DNA from: Lyophyllum atratum
Taxonomy: Eukaryota; Basidiomycota; Agaricomycetes; Agaricales; Lyophyllaceae
Reading direction: 5' to 3'
Length of the DNA stretch: 64,000 nucleotides
Assembly (NCBI GenBank): GCA_014905825.1
Contig: JACGCN010000001.1
Span: forward strand, 2,232,001 to 2,296,000
Positions 1 to 10,606 of this stretch are shown here, one piece after another. The position numbers were made by a program, and so were the translations under genes. Within the stretch, counting starts at the first letter, position 1. Each line of letters opens with the position of its first letter. The notes under the pieces were generated by a model. It saw only the letters and a program-made list of their open reading frames with translations, made no database searches and was not told where the DNA came from.

Positions 1-1662
1 TGGGAGTGGTGACTGGTAAGAAATGAGGACGTGATATTGTATAACTGTGTATCCTACAAAGTGCGCGAGAACTGGTGTAAAGGTCACTTGATGCAGCTGA
101 CCATGCCGAAGTTAACAAGCAGGCATTGATTATCTGAGAATACGATGAGTTGTTTGCTTGAGGCTGGCCTACAAAATGGCGCACCGATGGCAGACTCTTG
201 ATCCCAGCTTTCTGAATGGCAATGACGAACGGAGAGGACGCGGCGGTGCCGTCGGCAAGGTCGAGTCCCGAAGACGTGTATGGCACAAGAAGGCCAATCA
301 CTGTTGTTCCTCCAATGTAGAAGAGGAGAATTCCTGGAATTCACATTGTCAAATCTCTTTCACATAGACAATAACGTGAAATTTACGAATGTAAACCCTT
401 CTTATGGCTTTTGGAAGGTTGCGTCTGGGATTCTTGGCCTCTCCTGCGGCAATCTGGGGTATAAACAGACCGCGTGAGCTCTGTGCAGGCTCCGATATTA
501 TGGTTCAACACTCACTGCGACGATTTCTGTGCCGATGAAAGAGAATGCAGCTTGTGTCATGACAGCCCACCAAGCTAAGAATCGCCCCTTTGCGCCTGCT
601 ATATCAGCAAATTGGACGAAAGGTCCCGGATCCTTCCAGTACCGGAACCCGATACGGTCATGGTTTGGCCCACCTATCCCTTGTCAGCATCGTCATGGTA
701 TAACAGACGGCAGCATACCTCCAAGATCGAGGACGATACCCAAAATGATGAGACCAGTAATCGTGATGACTTTGATAGAGCTACCGGAAAATGATTCAGT
801 ACTCAAAGTACACGCCGAGATATAGAACTTACGCGAAAATAAATTCGGCCTCCCCATAAACACCCGCACCAAACATATTGAGAGTAATGGTAACGATCAT
901 GATGATCGTTATCCAAACAGCTGGGTTGACGTCACTCCAGAATCCAATGAGGATGGCAGCAGCACTGAGTTCGGCGGGGAGGATGATAGTCCAGTTATAC
1001 CTAAGCCAGTGTCGAGTCAAGACCGCATAAAAGGAAAGCGAGACTGGATAATGACCAATAGTTCCATCCCAATGTGAACGAGAAGGCAGGGTCTACGAAA
1101 CGCTCCGCTAATTTGATATGGCCTCCAGGAATTGGAAGGTAGGCAACCATCTCTCCGAGTGATATCTGCACCGAGTGTCAATCGCTGGGAGTTGCGAATA
1201 TGATGAAGGCATACCATAACGCTGTAACAAATCGTACCCATCGTCATATAGCCCAACAAAAGACCTCCAGCAATAGTTGAATCCAAGGCGATAAAATGAA
1301 CATGAGCAGCTCGCACCAACAGGCCCGCCATTCCTCAAGGCAGTAGCAGTCCCGAGAAAGAGTCCTTTGTTTAGAAACTATGTCAGCTATGTTCCATCGA
1401 ACGCAACCATACGCGTTACGTACCAACGCCAATGACACCGCCAATACTACAGATACTTGAATGACTGAGTGAATGCAAGTCGCTGTTAGACACACCTAAT
1501 CATGGCAATGTGCCGATTCTTCAACTGTCGCACAAGCTTGACCTCCCCAGTGAATTCATCCCTACGATTGGTATGCAGAAACGATTCTGGATCTGGAATG
1601 GAGTCCTTCGATATCGTCACTTTTTCGCTGCCAAATTCCTTGTTGTTGTCTTCGCCGGCCAT
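1..1662 (-). CDS. Amino acid permease, yeast AAT/APC family (3' end beyond window)
   Basis: This is a plasma-membrane proton-coupled amino acid uptake carrier. The start is the ATG at 1662, opening MAGEDNNKEFG and followed by the pre-TM1 motif LVRQLKNRHIAMI. Later exons give IGGVIGVG-LFLGTATAL (TM1), a YNWTIILPAELSAAA segment, NPAVWITIIMI, and NMFGAGVYGEAEFIFA. Further down come FRYWKDPGPF, WWAVMTQAAFSFIGTEIVA and IAAGEAKNPRRNLPKAI. These segments and their order are typical of fungal GAP1/DIP5-like permeases. At least seven short introns interrupt the gene. The last visible exon (SAWSAASSDLYTSSR) runs toward the left edge, so the C-terminal helices are missing from the window. The amino acid specificity cannot be read from the sequence. 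Confidence 0.9.
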
Positions 1663-2112
1663 GGGTGAGATTTATTGGGCGTCCAGTGGGTCGAATCATA
1701 TTGGCGGTGGATCTTAATAGGACTGGCGCGTGCAACGGGTCCATCTGCAGGGAGTTTACCGCCGCACTGGAACCGATCTCAGGCTCCAGTTGAGCCGAAC
1801 GCGTACCGAGACAATACTCAAGATACAGGTACTGCCAAAACGCTAATGGGGTTAGTTAACCCAATTCTGCTTGTCGTCATTCTTACCCATCTTGCATGCG
1901 CATTGCGCTCCAACGCTGGAGCAGACAGATAGACACCACTTGACCATTTGATCTAGAGGTCTTGTGGAGATAGGTTGGGCTTCTGATTCCCGTTGACGCT
2001 TATCTTAGGTAATAGAGGACCTGTCCATGCGAGCGAAACAGGGTGAAAGGACTTATATATTGGTGAGGTGTGCTCGTGGTCAATGCTCGGCTATGCCAGT
2101 AGTCCAGGGACA
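1663..2112. other. Intergenic region between permease start and kinase-like gene end
   Basis: This stretch is the promoter side of the permease (its start is at 1662) and the 3' flank of the kinase-like gene (its stop is at 2113). The open frames here are short and resemble no family. I see no RNA gene or repeat. Confidence 0.5.
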
Positions 2113-4416
2113 TCACCGAAGCAGCTTCAAAATCCCGCCAACCCATCGTGCCACGATGTCTGTATAAGTCGGCTGTTCACTTTCGAATACCCGCGGTGAG
2201 GAGGGTGCTTCTGGAATGTTCGAGTTTGAATCGCTGGACTTGCTGTTTATTATAGATCCCGGCGCGGACCCCTCCTTCATTTTTCTAAGAGGCGACCTGA
2301 AGCGTTGCGACGTATGTCGACTTTTGGCAAGGATTCTTGGCATCACTGAGCTGGGATGCTTCAAGATCCCTCGTAGCGTAATGTGTGTGGAACCATGCAA
2401 GGAACCGTGTGACGTCTTGAGGGCCTTTCGCCGATGCTCCTTATGCTTCTCTGGGCTTTCTGCCTGCAGAACATCCTCGCCATCGTCTGTGCGTTTCCTC
2501 TTCTGCCCATGACTTCTCTCGCTAAGCGATGCTGTGTCGCGCTCCGTGGGTATAGGAGCTACCATTCTCCGCGGGTGAGCGATCGTGCGTAATGCACGCT
2601 TGATACCCCCGAGAGATCGCCTAGGCTGAGGAAACTTGAAACCCTTGTCCGGCTCACGCTTCATCAAGTACGCCTTAAACAGGGCGTCGCGGTTGTATCG
2701 ATCAATGTAGTCCATGACATCTGGGTCATGCCAACAAGGATTTGTGGGGTCTCGTCTTATAGCGTCGGGATGAGGAAGCCCCATTTCAAGACACCGCTGG
2801 ATGTTCGCCTCAGTTATCTTTCGCCTCGAGTCATGGGGAATATCGCCCACTTCACTGGGAGAGCGAGGCGGAGACGGGTTAGGTCCGATTAAAGATGGAC
2901 CTGTATCACTATCATCCGAGCCTAAACTATACGGTAAGTATCGTTCCAATGGTGTTAGGGCGACAACTCACCTGTAATAACTGATTCACCGAAGCAAACT
3001 CTCTTAGCTGGTCGGCGGCTACTGGAAGATGCTTCGAGGCTGCCGCGCTTTCGCTTCAGAGGCGTAGAAGACATGTCAGAATAAGCGATGTCTGTCGCGT
3101 GACTTCGCAAGCTGTATCGGCTGCTGGCCTCTGCAGGAGTCATGGAGGATGTGTGGTCTGCCTGAGGAGGGATTGCAACGAGAGCAGGTGGTGGGGGATT
3201 GGTAGCGGCTACGTGTCGACGTTCCTGAGCCTTGAACTCATCTATGCTATCCATGAAGCGGCCAACTTCCGTGGCAAGATCCTCAGTGGATTGATCTGGC
3301 ATAACGAATCGCTTCGGCTCAACCTTGTCAGGCCTAAGTGAGCAGATGAAGCGCACCTCTCGGAGGTGCGCTGGGTTTGTCAGGTCTCCTTCCTTGGTCA
3401 GCTCCGATAATCTTGCTTCCGTTCGCATCCGCGCCCCACGATAATCCAATGCCCATTGGAATTTTCTCATTTCCAGAGCAAAATCAGCAGGAGTCGCGAG
3501 TTCGAGTCCAAGATTCGGCTGTGTGATTGGGAATACCAAACGGCTATTTTGGTAATTTATAATTGTGACCTGGGTGTCCCCTCCAATCAGCACATTGCAG
3601 AGGCGAAGGTCCCCATGAAGGATGCCATGGCTATGAAGTAAATCGATGGCATCCAGACAACGTGCTTTGAGAGAATGCGGCATTTCTGGGGACGCATGCA
3701 TCCAGAAAGAGCGGTGGGGTGGTGCCATCGCCATGCTCATTCTTCCTGCGTCGCAGTAGATGCCGATGACGGTGGGGGCCACTTGTGAAGGTAGTATATT
3801 GAGCTTGAACAATGCGATCTGGATATCATCAGGGACAGGCCCAACCGTATGAACCTTGAAATGCGCACCTCCGTTAGGAACCCGTCCCAGTGTCCTGGAT
3901 TGTGATTTTTACAGCTATTAGGATTGCGATGAGCTAGCAGGCACGTATCTCACCCGAATAACTCACAACTTTGAGATATAATGAATTTTCTTGTCACCAG
4001 CCATGCCGTTCGCCAAAGTCACCTTGAATGTTCTGCCCTCTATTTACGAGTCAGATCCAGAGCAGCTGGAGATCCCGAGGAGCGAACATACCCGAAATGA
4101 CGGTTTTGCTAGTGTTGTCTGTAGAGTTCCCAATAGTGACACCGTTCAGCCATGCCCATTCTCCAGTTGACTGATAAATCGGTTTGGTAAACAAACTGGG
4201 ACCCTCAACTAAGCCCTGCTGAGGGCCCTCGTCGACCCCGTCCCGAGACATATCGGCGAATGCAGCAAGAGAGATCGTCGGGACGCCGTCTTCCTCAGTA
4301 GACGACTGAGCTGGCGGAGGGCGGTGTGGTGACACAAGTTCGTCCATGAAAGGCGAAACATAATCAAACGGCAACCGTCGCCTGGAGCTTGAACTGGATT
4401 CTGCGTCTGAAGACAT
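2113..4416 (-). CDS. Protein kinase-like protein with degenerate DFG motif
   Basis: The protein is about 690 residues, read through four or more exons from ATG 4416 (MSSDAESSSSSRRRLPFDY). The central part has a recognisable C-lobe catalytic loop, HSHGILHGDLRLCNVLIG. Here HGDL replaces HRDL, and the Asp, Arg and Asn are kept. Ten residues later, where DFG is expected, the sequence reads I-N-Y. The second half is basic and low-complexity, with KRKRGSLEASSSSRRPAKRV and GQKRKRTDDG, which suggests nuclear localisation. An intron from GTGAGTTG to TATAGTTTAG joins the two long 3' exons in frame (...ESVIT-G-SDDSD...). Basidiomycetes carry large expanded sets of such kinase-like genes, FunK1 among them. 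Membership of FunK1 itself is inference. Activity is doubtful because the metal-binding Asp is missing. Confidence 0.75.
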
Positions 4417-5220
4417 GTTGAGACGATTATTGTTAAGAGTGTGGATTCGGTGATTTCGAGAAGGGAGGTGCAGCACGAGGCTTTAAAAGGTAGAATCGTG
4501 TGTCGGCCATGTTGCCACTCTTATTTTGACCTTGTCACAAATGCAGGACAAGAGCAAGCACAAGGGCGTTCCAACGACACAACAATAGTCAACACATTGA
4601 CCTCAGCCCAAAATGATAAGGAGCGGCTAAGTCAATGACAGACACGCTCGATGATCTGGTTGTTCCATCTATCTTATAACTCCTGGAGTGACTAAAATAC
4701 ATAGAGTGTATGTACAACTGCGCGATGGCGCTGGTGACCTCGCAATTGTCGCTGGTTACCCTGCTGGGCACGTAACCAGTTAGAATACCAGTAACCGAGC
4801 GGTGGCCACTAAACGACCACAATGGGACCATTATCTAATCTCTCGGCTATTTTCGAAATTGACTTCTCCGACGCGTCTTCCTCCTGAACATGTCTATGCG
4901 CCTCCTTCATCTCTCTTGTAGCGTGTACTTTCTCTAATCTAATCCTGCATTCAACCTATTCAACCCTAGTCCCTCTTAATCCTTGCAAATTCGAAGTCTC
5001 CAAGCCTCAGGTGCAACGAAGATAGCTGCAAGTTGTTTACGGATCGACACTACATTGGCCGGCCACCAAGTTGGCCATCCTCCTTCCATTGTCCTCCAAG
5101 AAACTACTGGCCAGGATTTGGATCAATGGGATAGTGGGCTGACACAAATAAGCAGCTGGTGAGTCTTTTATAGTTGCAACATCCTCTTCTCTGCATCTCA
5201 GTCTTCAACCCAACGCTAGA
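4417..5220. other. Intergenic region, divergent promoters
   Basis: This stretch lies between the divergent starts of the kinase-like gene (4416) and the recombinase gene (5221). No coding exon can be supported. If the recombinase is part of a Crypton element, its left end should lie in or near this stretch. No terminal repeat was visible by eye. Confidence 0.4.
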
Positions 5221-8200
5221 ATGAGCCTCACCCATCTCCATTCTCCAGAGAAACGTCGCTTCGATGCGCTATCTGGACATCCAGCATCGCCAACACCCCG
5301 AAAGCGACACCGCCCGTTATGCGGCATCGAACCAGGCGCTCCTGATGTGTCCTCACTCCGCGAGCTATCGAACGCGCCATTTGCGTTTGACAACACCGAC
5401 GAAATCGATAACCTGGAAGTCGGTCATGTTCAAACACACCTTCACGTTCCGCGGCGGGGATCGGCACCTACGGCATCTTCACAGTGGCAAACAGAAAGCT
5501 TGCATCGGCAGACACACGAAAACCGATTGGCACTCCAGATGGATATGACCTCCGGAAAGGGCACTGAGAGCGCCTACGCTCGTCACATCAAGAACTATAT
5601 TGCTTTCTGGACCGAGGATCAAGCCCGTCGATGCCAGGATGATCCTTTATGGACAATAATGAGTGCGCATCCTATAACTGTTACCAAAGCTGCGGTCTTT
5701 CTTGAATATGAGTCAACGCGAGCCAAAGTAAGCCTCTTATTCCCTGTCCATATGACTATATTCAAGTTGACTTAATGATTGTGGCAGTCGACACATGATG
5801 GTCAGCCTATACCCGGTCAACGGGTCGGTGCAGAATCAATCAAGCAGTGCATCAGTGCGCTTGAGTCTTACCGGTACAATCATTGCTCCAGCGACCCCGA
5901 GTATGTAAACGAGCCGCAATCTCAAATCCCCCTCCGAAGCGATGTCCGCATCACAACATACGAGATTAATGCGCAGGCAAAGGAACCGCAGCGGCTAGCA
6001 GAGGCACAGGTCCTCAAGGCCTTCGGAGCAACTTCAGGTAATGTTCTAAAACATTCGGATAACCATTTCATTGAGCTTTTGCACAGATACGTACTCTCCG
6101 GACGAGCTCCTCCGCATCTCGACCTCGTTTCTTGATCAAGACCATACAACAAAATTACAGACCCATCTGGCTACGAGAGACAGGAGCATGATTCTGATCT
6201 CGACAGCCACGGCCTATCGCGGCGACAACATACGAAGGCTGCTCCTCTCCGATCTTTCTGCTCGGGATGTACCGATGGTCGATATCGGATTAGGAGTCAA
6301 GGTCATGGTATGTTCTATCAGTATCAGCATTCATGCAAGTGCATTCTCAATTCTGTCTACCCAGGCACTAGTCTTGACGTCAGATCAAGGAAAGACTAAT
6401 ACTACTGGTCGCATCGAGGACCAAGCCGCCTTTCGCCATCGCCTTCCTGAGCTCTGCCCAATCGGAGGCCTCGGGTTCTATCTTTTCAGCAAATTTCACG
6501 TAACCGGCGAAGCCGTCCCTGACTTTGCTCCCATCTTCGACGATCCTCAAGGTGGCATGCTCGGGCTTCGGTCTTGGTATCAGATTCACTTATTTCCCGG
6601 ATCGAAGGACGGAATGACCGAGATGACCTATGAAAGTATGTCCCTCCGAGTGCCTTCTTTGTTCTTCCTTTGAACTTCCTTACTTTTTACCAGACCATCG
6701 CAAACGCATCAATCTTGCCCATGTACTCAACGACATATCTATCCGGAAGGTTACGCATGCTGGCCGACCATTTGCGGCTAAGACAGCTCGTGAACATCGT
6801 GCAACCGCTGACGATACGAAAGCACTCGGAAATTGGAGCCAGAATGGCTCGTTTCGAAAGTGCTATGATACGAACCTTCCGACCGACGCTATGCTTGCTG
6901 TCGCGTCATTTAATGGACGACGACAGGACTCATACTTTGTCCCGCGAGACGAGCTTAGTATGGATTCCTCACTTCAATTACGATGTGATACTCACATACT
7001 GCGTTACTACTAGGACCCCCTCAGGAGCTTCTCTCATTGATCTTCCCATGGGTAGAGGCCGAAAATTCTGCTCTCCAAGATCGTCAAGCGTCTCATGGCA
7101 GGAATGGCAGTGATGTTGCGTTACAGAAACTGCTGGACCTTCTGGCTCGTCTTCGTTGTATCATCCTGCAAGATGCTGCTGTTCTTTTCACCAAGTTCCC
7201 TTCCTACTCCCTCTTTCGCTATGCTCCGTTCAACACGCCGCTCTTCCGTACATTTGCTGCCACTTCGCCAGCTATCATCGATGAGGCAGAACAACGAGCA
7301 AGGCACCAGCTGTCGAGCATTCCGGATAATCTGGCACAGTCATTGCACGGTATCATCACATCAAATAATCTACAGCAAGAGCAGGCCCGACGGGAAATGC
7401 AGAACCATGGACAGCACATCACGGCCAAACTTCAAGATATGGAGACCTTTTTCCAGGCATGTGCTACTAGTATGGGACCCCGTGCATTCAGGCGCCAAGC
7501 CAATGCGCTCTTGTCAGGTTAGTTCTCTCTTTATTCAACTCTCGTAGCGCAATAGGTCGATGATCACTGACTACCATTTTTAGGTCAAACACAACGAGAA
7601 ACGTCGACATCAACATCATGCCCTTCCAGAGCTTCGCACCTCAGTCAGCCCATCGACCAGCCTACCCCCGCTACCCCCGTCACCACCTCGGCCCTGCCGT
7701 CATCTGATACCGCTTCCGACGTCATCATCGCGTCCCCTTCTACCTCCACAACCATTTCCCTTGCTGGCCATATCTACTCTCCTACCGTATTTAGGCTCTC
7801 AGCAGAATCCACGCAGCGCGGAAAGCAGCTCACTGCAATTGAGACGCTGGAAAAAAAGTACGGGGCTGAGCGACTTCGCCGTCACTCCTTCGAGTGGAAA
7901 CGCGCGTCCTCACGAAAGCAAGATGACGAATGGTTGCCGTTATATTCGTACTGGAAACCTGCCGGAAAGGACTCGACACCTTCCATTGCAGAGGTATGGA
8001 CGGAGTGGACGGTCGGGATGGATGGTCAGCTGTCCGTACGAGATCTGAATGCAGGATGGGATGCACGATGGAGGCGTGACAACGGAGCGCTAAAGACCGA
8101 AGCCGGCCGTCGGAAGAAGATCATCGCGCTCATCGAGAAGCTGTCGGCCAAGCCAAACTGGAACGACACGATTGCGCTGCGTTTTCTCAGTGAGAAATAC

Positions 8201-8320
8201 CGGATTCCTTCTCCCTCCATCTCCTATCTTAGGACGACTCGTGCGTTTACTGATTATCTGCAGAGCACAAAACACAATGGTATGGAGGAGATCCTAGAGG
8301 CTGCCAATTCTTACATATAG
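5221..8320 (+). CDS. Crypton-like tyrosine recombinase with GCR1_C-type DNA-binding domain
   Basis: Seven exons (5221-5727, 5788-6037, 6087-6307, 6365-6635, 6694-6957, 7014-7517, 7584-8320) join in frame to 917 codons without an internal stop. The middle resembles the Ndc10/Crypton tyrosine-recombinase fold. Likely catalytic residues are Arg297 (TAYRGDNIRRLLL), Lys336 (SDQGKTN), His438 and Arg441 (KVTHAGRPFAAK), Trp464 (LGNWSQNG) and nucleophile Tyr474 (RKCYDTNLP). Residues about 790-870 (PLYSYW, EVWTEWTVG, LNAGWDARWRR) match the GCR1_C DNA-binding type found in fungal Cryptons. A serine/threonine-rich linker precedes it. The family cuts and rejoins DNA through a phosphotyrosine link and, in Cryptons, is thought to move via a circular intermediate. 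No reverse transcriptase, integrase or transposase lies beside it. It may be mobile or domesticated. Confidence 0.8.
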
Positions 8321-8815
8321 TATGTTTTGTATAATATGATTCACTAGTAATTACCTCTTGCTTTCTGATGATTTTGAGAGGTACCGAGACAGGTGGGCTG
8401 TAACTTCTGTCGTGTCGCGTCAATCATGTGATCTTGCTGTATCTCAGCATCCAACCATCGGACGTACCTGATTTTTGCTTCAAAAGGACTTAGTTCTACA
8501 TATATATCCCTGGTATATAGCTCAGAGCTTAGTGGTTGACCCCCCGGAAGTTATGGAGGCATTTGTTCCCGCCGCGTCGCGTCCAGGCAGTCATGTGACC
8601 TTGCCATCTGGACCTTCCAGTTCACAAGTACTGCCGTTTTGCTCTCAAGGTCGTACTCTTTCACGGATTGCTTTTTTCTTTAGATGAAGGAAATTTATTT
8701 CATACAGTGTATGAGACTAGATAAGTAGCATAATGTACAGTACATACAAACTGTTCAGATCAATTTCAAATAGTTCATATACAGGTTACATGGCCCTCCT
8801 CCGGTTGGTGAATGG
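8321..8815. other. Convergent 3' region after the recombinase gene
   Basis: There is no gene here. It separates the convergent stops of the recombinase (8320) and the XPG-like gene (8816). It contains two similar short segments, 8411-8437 and 8571-8604, both with the pattern CGTCGCGT...TCATGTGA(T/C)CTTGC. Confidence 0.45.
8411..8604. repeat. Imperfect direct repeat pair just 3' of the recombinase
   Basis: Segment 8411-8437 (CGTGTCGCGT, then TCATGTGATCTTGC) recurs at 8571-8604 (CCGCGTCGCGT, then TCATGTGACCTTGC) in the same orientation about 160 bp later, with a 6-bp length difference between the two blocks. Its role is unknown. It could be a recombinase recognition repeat or an ordinary local duplication. 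Confidence 0.4.
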
Positions 8816-10423
8816 TCATCGCACTTTCGCGGCACTGGCTGTTGACAAGAGTGCAAGAGGTAAAAATGGCTCTGGGACCAAAACTTCAAAATCAGAAGCA
8901 TTATCACCGTCAATTCCTGAGCGCATAAGGGCGATGAAATTGCTTGGTGATGCAACCAACCTATGGTTCGCCACAACAGGTAAGTGTAGTTTGGAATCTT
9001 GAGCCTGCTGGCGACCAATGTGGACTCGGGCATTAGTATTTGGTGTAGCTAAGAGGTTGCGGTCGGCATCGTACAACACATACTTCTAAATATCGAAGTC
9101 AATAAATGTGAAAACATGTTGTAATTTAATGCTTACCGAGCACAACATACTGATCAGAATTCCTGGCCATAGTTTGGCTGAAAAGTTCTCCTGAACCACC
9201 GACGCGGTCCATTGAAACCTCTCCCTGCAATATTGCGTGATTCTACCAATTTCCGGCTCACGCGGTATCCATGCAGAATGGTTGACTGGACTTAGAGAAT
9301 TGCCAGGTAAATTGGACCACGATGTCAGTGGTTCGGCATAGTATGCGAGCACATGGGGATCTGGGAATTCGCTCGTGATGCAAGAAGCAAGACTAGGATG
9401 ACAAGTCTCGAGACGACCTTGCGTGTTGTTCAAGAGCTCGGATCGAAGATCTCGGCGCCAGGTTGCGAGGAATGACTTGAAATCAACGTTGGACTTGGTG
9501 TTGAGACCATGAAGAAGGGAATTACCAAACCCGCACTTGGCTAAACTGTGTGCGACTGCACGCCCACATCCCGGAATGCCATCACCATAGTCGCCGCCGG
9601 ACAGCAATGCAAACAAGATAAGGCCGCTTGGAGTCAAAGCTACCTCATCAGAGGCCTCTATGATATCAGCCTGGTACATCTCAAACACATTGGGGTCTTG
9701 TGAATCTGTTGCCCTGTAATTGCAAGCTCAGCTCAAGTTCAGATCTCTGGTACAATATCACGAGTGCTTACTGACGAAGAACACACTGGGCCCCAAAAAC
9801 AAGCGTGTTGCTATTGCTGGTAACGACTGCGTCAATGTAACCTAGGCTGCTGAGTTTTGCAAGCTCTGCTTCAGCCTCTCCAGGTGCCTGTGCATTGCTA
9901 GTCGTCAGCTTGCTAGACTGCCATGAGAGGAACATAAGGTGGTGGCGCACATCGTGTTGATAGTATCCAAATGCTTTGATCAGCGCCTTTGCACACTCCC
10001 GGATCTTATCATCTTGGTGCACAATAGTTTTGCCCCGTCCACGGCTATCGAACACGAACACAATTGTCACACCTGTCTTTAAAAAATTGCATAGCTTAAA
10101 GAATAAATTTCTGAGGGTTCCGTCTTGTACAGTGAGGTCGCCGGATTTCTGAGCTTCGACTGCTGCACACTCGTGGAGCATGGTGCTGCAAGTCATCCAA
10201 ATTAGGTGTATTAGAGTTTAAGCAACACACTGACATACCAAGCATCCACACCCAGGAGGAGAGTGCGTGTCCTGCGAGCGCTTCGTTGAAACCCTTCTAC
10301 AGCTGCTAGATTTAAAAGCGAGACGATCTCTTGTGCAGGATGGATGGTCTAATGCCACCTTAAATTTATGAATAAGCCCCCCAGAAAGATAGTACTTGCC
10401 TCCCATAAACCCCGAACTCCCAT
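8816..10423 (-). CDS. XPG/GEN1-like nuclease-fold protein with altered active site
   Basis: Five exons join to about 460 residues from ATG 10423. The N-terminal XPG motif is MGVRGLWE-TIHPA, then LLLGVDAC and FVFDSRGRGK. The I-region is AQAPGEAEAELAKLSSLGYIDAVV, and a helix-hairpin part reads LSGGDYGDGIPGCGRAVAHSLAKCGFG. Family members (FEN1, GEN1, Yen1) cut branched DNA using paired metal ions held by conserved acidic residues. Here the two Glu of GEAEAE are kept, but the following DD-x-D cluster reads S-N-S-N (TSNSNTLVFGA). Two metal-binding Asp are therefore Asn. The first intron, after MGVRGLWE, is of GC-AG type (GCAAGT). Similar XPG-I proteins are expanded in agaricomycetes. Function as an active resolvase is doubtful; a structural DNA-binding role is possible. 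Confidence 0.8.
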
Positions 10424-10606
10424 GGCAATATGTGATATTGTTGATTGGTCTTGGATTTTCGAGAGATCTTGGATGTTCGAGAGTAAGCGCACCAAGACAT
10501 AACACGACTCACTCGCTGGATCATAGCTGAGATGATTAGATTGTGGATAAGTAATGGACAGCGTGCATAAGGGAAGATGTGGTCGTAGAAATAGAAATAG
10601 AACCCT

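Noticed and set aside
8505..8560. Possible tRNA from TAGCTCAGAGCTTAGTGG
   Set aside because: It resembles an A box, but no matching B box or acceptor stem follows.
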